The notes beneath the pieces were generated by a model. That model had not been told where the DNA came from. It worked only from the letters and a program-made list of their open reading frames with translations, and did no database searches. A stretch of DNA of 64,000 bases, taken from NCBI RefSeq assembly GCF_041200025.1, contig NZ_CP165628.1, positions 558,001-622,000 on the forward strand, in the 5' to 3' direction. This document shows positions 60,116-64,000 of the stretch, piece by piece (within the stretch, counting starts at the first letter, position 1; every line of letters starts with the position of its first letter). The position numbers were made by a program, and so were the translations under genes. This DNA comes from Rouxiella sp. WC2420 (GTDB lineage: Bacteria; Pseudomonadota; Gammaproteobacteria; Enterobacterales; Enterobacteriaceae).

Positions 60116-61054
60116 TTAATAACTTAGAATTAACGACGGCAGCAGCGAAAGGCGTTCTGCCAACAGCGCCAGCAGTGCAGGGTTATCTACGTCAGTCATT
60201 ACCTCGATATTAGTTGCAAGGTCTTGTAGATGGCGCGATTTAACCGCAACCAACGTTTGGCCGCGATGGATATCATCCTGATAGCTGACGCTTACTCTGC
60301 CCGCTACGCCGGTAAACAGGTTAGGGTTAATCAGCCAGGCAATAACGCACGGATCGTGCAGGCAAGGATCGCTGGCACCGTAGCTGCGCATCATTGCACA
60401 CGCTGTTTCCAGCAGCGGGCTAACCTGTTGCAATTCTTCAAGATAAGGCGCGTTTATCTTGGCTTGTAAAGTCACGTCGAGACCAAACATTACTTGCGGG
60501 ATCCCAGCGCTTAACACCACCTGCGCCGCCCACGGATCGACGTAAATATTAAATTCAGCTACCGGAGAAACGTTGCCCTGGCAAAAAGCTGCGCCGCCCA
60601 TAAACACCAGCTGCTTGATTTTCGGGACAATACTGGGATCTTTAATGATAGCTAGGGCGATATTGGTCATCGGACCGATGGGGCATAAAGTGACCTGCCC
60701 CGGCTCGGCGTGAACAGTGTGAATGATGTAGTCGACGGCGTGCTGTGTTTGCAGACCAAAGCCCGGTTCCGGCAGAGAGACATTACCCAGCCCGTCATTG
60801 CCATGAACCTTGGATTCCCAGCCTTTTGCCTCAAGCATGGGGCGGCTGCATCCAGCATAAACCGGAATATCTTCCCGCCCCGCGAGAGTCAAAATACGTC
60901 GCGCATTATAGGCGGTTCTCTCCAGCGGCACATTGCCTGCAACCGTGGTAATTCCCAGTAATTCAATCTCTTGTGGCGAAGCTAGCGCCAGCAGAATGGC
61001 GATGGCGTCGTCTACGCCCGGATCGCAGTCGAGAATAATTTTGTGTAATGCCAT
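60116..61054 (-). CDS. Ribonucleoside hydrolase (RihA/RihB-like)
   Basis: Cleaves the N-glycosidic bond of ribonucleosides for salvage; a Ca2+-dependent cytoplasmic enzyme. The 312 residues open with the hallmark LDCDPGVDDAIA, then GNVPLERTAYNARRIL, VHGNDGLGN and LVFMGGAAFCQGNVSPVAEFNIYVDPWAA. A VTLQAKINAPYLEEL segment follows, and SDPCLHDPCVIAWLI contains the C-terminal metal-site HDP. ATG 61054 has AAGGTGG six to twelve bases upstream; the frame is open to 61135 without family similarity. I cannot distinguish RihA from RihB specificity. It is divergent from a LysR gene that may regulate it. Confidence 0.9.
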   Translation of the reverse strand: MALHKIILDCDPGVDDAIAILLALASPQEIELLGITTVAGNVPLERTAYNARRILTLAGREDIPVYAGCSRPMLEAKGWESKVHGNDGLGNVSLPEPGFGLQTQHAVDYIIHTVHAEPGQVTLCPIGPMTNIALAIIKDPSIVPKIKQLVFMGGAAFCQGNVSPVAEFNIYVDPWAAQVVLSAGIPQVMFGLDVTLQAKINAPYLEELQQVSPLLETACAMMRSYGASDPCLHDPCVIAWLINPNLFTGVAGRVSVSYQDDIHRGQTLVAVKSRHLQDLATNIEVMTDVDNPALLALLAERLSLLPSLILSY

Positions 61055-61411
61055 AGGCCACCTTGCTTGAGATTGAACCGCGTGAATGCTGATTGTCTGG
61101 GTTATCAAACTAGCCGCCTTAATTGACTTCGGCAACTCGTTTTATGCGGGGAGGATCCGATAGAAAATAGCGTTAACTTAAGTTGCACCTTAATCGGGCA
61201 ATTTATCGGGCTGATGGGTTTTCAGGAAAATCAGGATAGGTATTATTGCGAAAAATCTTGCCCTAAATAATATAAATGTGACTTTTATCAATTAGTTGAG
61301 AAATGAAGGAAGTGAAGTGTGAGTTGGTACAAAGCTTGCTTAAACCTTGCAAGATAGGTTTTTCCTCGTCTTACCACTTCGGTTCATCTTTTTTTTAGAG
61401 GCATCATCATC
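61055..61411. other. Divergent intergenic region, nucleoside hydrolase/LysR
   Basis: 357 bases without a gene, AT-rich in the right half. LysR regulators commonly bind such a divergent region, so a T-N11-A site is expected, but I cannot assign one confidently. No ribosome-binding-site-linked small ORF was noticed. Confidence 0.45.
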
Positions 61412-62332
61412 ATGGCTCACTATACGCTGCGTCAGCTTAAATACTTCGTCACTGTAGTGGAATGCAGCAGTATTGCCGAAGCTTCGCGGCAGCTGCATAT
61501 CGCGCAACCCTCTATTTCTCAAGCTATTAAAGGATTGGAAGAGAGTTTTGGCGTGCAGCTGTTTATCCGCCATCACGCGCAGGGTGTATCGCTGACCTCC
61601 AGCGGCCGCCGTTTCTACACCAAGGCGCAGGAACTGCTGCGGATGTCCTATAACTTCGAGCAGAATGCGTTGGCCGACAACGACGTGGTCTGCGGGCAGA
61701 TTTCCATTGGCTGTTTCGAAACCGCTGCGCCGCTATATTTGCCACGCCTGCTGACCGGCTTTCGCCGCCATTATCCGGGAGTCGAGATCCACATTTATGA
61801 CGGTGAACAAAACGAGTTGGTACAGGGCCTGAGCAATGGGCGTTTCGACGTAGCGATTATGTATCATCACGATCTCGACGACAGCATTATCACCCATCCA
61901 TTAAACGCACCGCAGAAGCCTTATGTGTTGCTGCCTGCCGATCATCCGCTGGCTAAAAAATCCCACGTCACGTTGCGCGAACTGAGCCAGGAACCGATGA
62001 TTTTGCTCGACGTGCTGCCGAGTAAACACTATTTCGTCAGTCTGTTTACTGAACAGGGGTTGTCTCCGCAAATTGCTTTTGCCTCGCCGTCGATTGAAAT
62101 GGTGCGCGGCATGGTCGGGCAAGGGCTGGGTTTCTCTATTCTCGTTACCCGCCCGCATTCTCATTACACCTATGACGGACAGCGCGTGGCAATGGTTGAG
62201 CTTGCAGAAGAGGTAAGCCCTTCTGCGCTGGTGATTGCCCAGTTGAGAAGCGCGCAGGCCACCAAGCCAGCACAACTGTTTGTGGATTACTGCATCCAAC
62301 AGATTCTCACGCCGATCGCCGCCGTTGCCTGA
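61412..62332 (+). CDS. LysR-type transcriptional regulator
   Basis: 306 residues. The N-terminal HTH is LRQLKYFVTVVECSSIAEASRQLHIAQPSISQAIKGLEESFGVQLF (about 6-51), followed by the linker helix. A C-terminal substrate-binding domain has GQISIGCFETAAPLYLPRLLTGFRRHYPGVEIHIYDG and GQGLGFSILVTRP. No specific ligand can be read from the sequence. The start is ATG 61412 with AGAGGC before it. It is divergent from the nucleoside hydrolase, suggesting control of that gene, and 275 bases before a family 3 glycosidase, an alternative target. Confidence 0.88.
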   Translation: MAHYTLRQLKYFVTVVECSSIAEASRQLHIAQPSISQAIKGLEESFGVQLFIRHHAQGVSLTSSGRRFYTKAQELLRMSYNFEQNALADNDVVCGQISIGCFETAAPLYLPRLLTGFRRHYPGVEIHIYDGEQNELVQGLSNGRFDVAIMYHHDLDDSIITHPLNAPQKPYVLLPADHPLAKKSHVTLRELSQEPMILLDVLPSKHYFVSLFTEQGLSPQIAFASPSIEMVRGMVGQGLGFSILVTRPHSHYTYDGQRVAMVELAEEVSPSALVIAQLRSAQATKPAQLFVDYCIQQILTPIAAVA

Positions 62333-62607
62333 TGTTTACAGAGGAATCTGCTGCTATTTCAGGGAGTTGTAAATAGAAAAATAGGCAGCGGATTCCTCGG
62401 TAACGTAATGAAAAACAATATTATTTTACTTTATTGAGCCGAACAAAACCTCTGAAGCTCCTACTGAATTAACCTCTGATTAGGTTTTTTAACTTCACTA
62501 GCCATTAATTAACTAATTTCGCCTATACAGGTTCCCGCTCAGGATAAGGGTCATACGTTCGCGCCCCCTTTGGGCAGGACCTAAACGAATCCTCAGGAGT
62601 CAACAGC

Positions 62608-64000
62608 ATGAGTAATAAAGAGATCCTCGAACAGGACGCAGTGTCGATGAGTGAAACAATGACCCCTCAGGAACAGGCATCGCTGTTAAGCGGACATCGC
62701 ATGTGGAAAACCGAGAAAATTGATCGTCTGGGCGTTCCGCACATTGTAATGACCGACGGCACCTATGGCGTGCGTTATTCAATCCAGCAAATTGAGCAAG
62801 ACGAGAAGGGCGGTCAGGATTTTGCTGCGTTTCTGAACGTGGTAAATCAGCGCGCTAAAGACGTTGAAATTGCCTGGGGAACGATGAAACCGGCGACCTG
62901 TTTTCCTAACGGCTCCAGCTTCGCCTGTTCGTGGGATGTGGAGCTGGCGCTAACACTCGGAACCGCTCTGGGGCAGGAATGCCAGAATCTGGGCGTTCAT
63001 TTGCTTTTAGGGCCGGGCATCAACATTCGCCGCACGCCGCTGGGCGGTCGCAGCTACGAATACTATTCTGAAGATCCGGTGATTTCCGGCGATATCGCTG
63101 CAGGGGTGATCAACGGCCTGCAACAGCAGGGTGTCGGCGCATCGCTTAAACACTTTGCCTGCAACAACTCTGAGGTCGAGCGCACGACGATGGACTCGAT
63201 TGTCGACGAGCGCGCGCTGCGTGAAATCTATCTTCGCGGCTTCGAACGTGCAGTTCGCCAGAGTCAGCCATGGACCGTCATGAGTTCCTACAACCGCCTG
63301 AACGGCGTGCATACCGCCGAAAATCGTTGGTTGCTGACTGATGTTCTGCGCAATGACTGGGGATTCACTGGCGTGGTAGTCGCTGACTGGCACGGGATTA
63401 AAGAACGCCCAGAGTCGCTGTTGGCAGGCAATGATCTCGATATGCCGGAAAGTGAAAGCCGTAAAGCACAGTTGCTTGCCGCGCTGGAAGATGGCCGCGT
63501 CGATAGAAAAATTGCCGAGCAGTCCTGTCGCCGAATTCTTTCGCTGGTGCAGAAAGCCAAGGCCGCCGAACGCCGCGATACGCAGGTTGATTATAATCAG
63601 CATCATCAGCTAGCCCGCAGTATGGTTGCTGAATCTATCGTGTTGCTCAAAAACGATCGCAAACTATTGCCGCTGGAGGCTGAAAGCTGTTCACGCCTGC
63701 TGGTGATTGGCGAAGGCGCTACAGTGCCGGTGATCCAGGGTTCTGGCTGTGCGACGACTGTGCCCACACAGGTTGATATTCCGCTTGACGAGATGAACAA
63801 ACTGGCTGCAGACCAGATGAACGTGCGGTGGATTCAAGGCACCTCAGAGCTTGAGTCTCTGCGTGATGCGCTGATCGAGGAGGCCTGTGCCGCTGCTGCA
63901 GAGGCCGACAAAATTGTTATTTTCGCCAGCACTGAAAACGGCTACGACGGCGAAGGTTCAGACCGTACCACCTTGGCGCTGGCGCCAGGCCACGATCGGC
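62608..64000 (+). CDS. Glycoside hydrolase family 3 (beta-glucosidase-like), 3' end outside the window
   Basis: 464 codons visible from ATG 62608, which has AGGAG at 62595-62599. There is no signal peptide, so it is probably cytoplasmic. GH3 landmarks are SLLSGHRMWKTEKI, GVPHIVMTDG, CFPNGSSFACSWD, LLGPGINIRRTPLGGRSYEYYSEDP, SLKHFACNNSE and MSSYNRLNG. The nucleophile region is WGFTGVVVADWHG (D of ADW), and SIVLLKNDRKLLPL starts the second domain. This resembles cytoplasmic beta-glucosidases with a C-terminal fibronectin-like domain. The substrate is not defined. It runs past position 64000. Confidence 0.9.
   Translation, partial: MSNKEILEQDAVSMSETMTPQEQASLLSGHRMWKTEKIDRLGVPHIVMTDGTYGVRYSIQQIEQDEKGGQDFAAFLNVVNQRAKDVEIAWGTMKPATCFPNGSSFACSWDVELALTLGTALGQECQNLGVHLLLGPGINIRRTPLGGRSYEYYSEDPVISGDIAAGVINGLQQQGVGASLKHFACNNSEVERTTMDSIVDERALREIYLRGFERAVRQSQPWTVMSSYNRLNGVHTAENRWLLTDVLRNDWGFTGVVVADWHGIKERPESLLAGNDLDMPESESRKAQLLAALEDGRVDRKIAEQSCRRILSLVQKAKAAERRDTQVDYNQHHQLARSMVAESIVLLKNDRKLLPLEAESCSRLLVIGEGATVPVIQGSGCATTVPTQVDIPLDEMNKLAADQMNVRWIQGTSELESLRDALIEEACAAAAEADKIVIFASTENGYDGEGSDRTTLALAPGHDR

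Overview
The window is a stretch of chromosome from a member of the Enterobacterales. Gene content and protein sequences track Escherichia coli closely (rplU-rpmA-obgE, greA, rlmE-ftsH-folP-glmM-secG, leuU, metY-rimP-nusA-infB-rbfA-truB-rpsO-pnp-nlpI-deaD). Several features point away from E. coli itself towards the Yersiniaceae-like genera (Serratia, Rahnella, Ewingella, Rouxiella): basRS lies beside dacB, yhbE is missing, an OprB-type porin is present, and a C-P lyase operon sits next to yhbP. The genus assignment is inference. I see no phage, IS element, CRISPR array or rRNA.

Layout. Bases 1-3170 carry ppa (partial), fbp and mpl. Bases 3211-5101 carry yhcN and argR, with overlapping ARG-box-like palindromes upstream of argR. 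Bases 5102-9172 hold mdh, sfsB, two tandem paralogous genes for Mu-type DNA-binding proteins in an AT-rich setting, and ispB. Bases 9329-11632 hold rplU, rpmA and obgE. Bases 11640-14892 hold the BasS/BasR (PmrB/PmrA) two-component system and dacB. Bases 15008-34716 are the core gene-expression block, from greA through ftsH, folP, glmM, secG, two tRNAs, the rimP-nusA-infB-rbfA-truB operon, rpsO, pnp and nlpI to deaD. Bases 34738-45301 carry yhbW, an export operon (HlyD-like adaptor plus two ABC-2 permeases, no ATPase), the anaerobic ubiquinone genes ubiV/ubiU/ubiT, yhbS, a carbohydrate porin, yhbQ and yhbP.

The right-hand part is metabolic. A LysR fragment (45298-45438) abuts yhbP. A compact C-P lyase operon phnFGHIJKLMN follows on the minus strand, then nrdG/nrdD for anaerobic ribonucleotide reduction, with a pair of NrdR boxes and an NrdD that lacks the usual N-terminal ATP-cone. 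Next come treB without treC or treR, and mgtA with a PhoP-box promoter, an MgtL-like leader peptide and mutually exclusive leader stems. The window ends with a nucleoside hydrolase, a divergent LysR regulator and the start of a family 3 glycosidase.

The genes work together mainly as translation and RNA-metabolism operons with conserved autoregulatory leaders (greA attenuator, rpsO promoter, RNase III hairpin before pnp). Beside these are nutrient-responsive modules for Mg2+, phosphonate, anaerobic dNTP synthesis and anaerobic ubiquinone. The most unusual items are the ATP-cone-less NrdD, the diverged mgtL leader, the domesticated Mu-type regulator pair, the exact 14-bp-period array before pnp, and the ATPase-less exporter.
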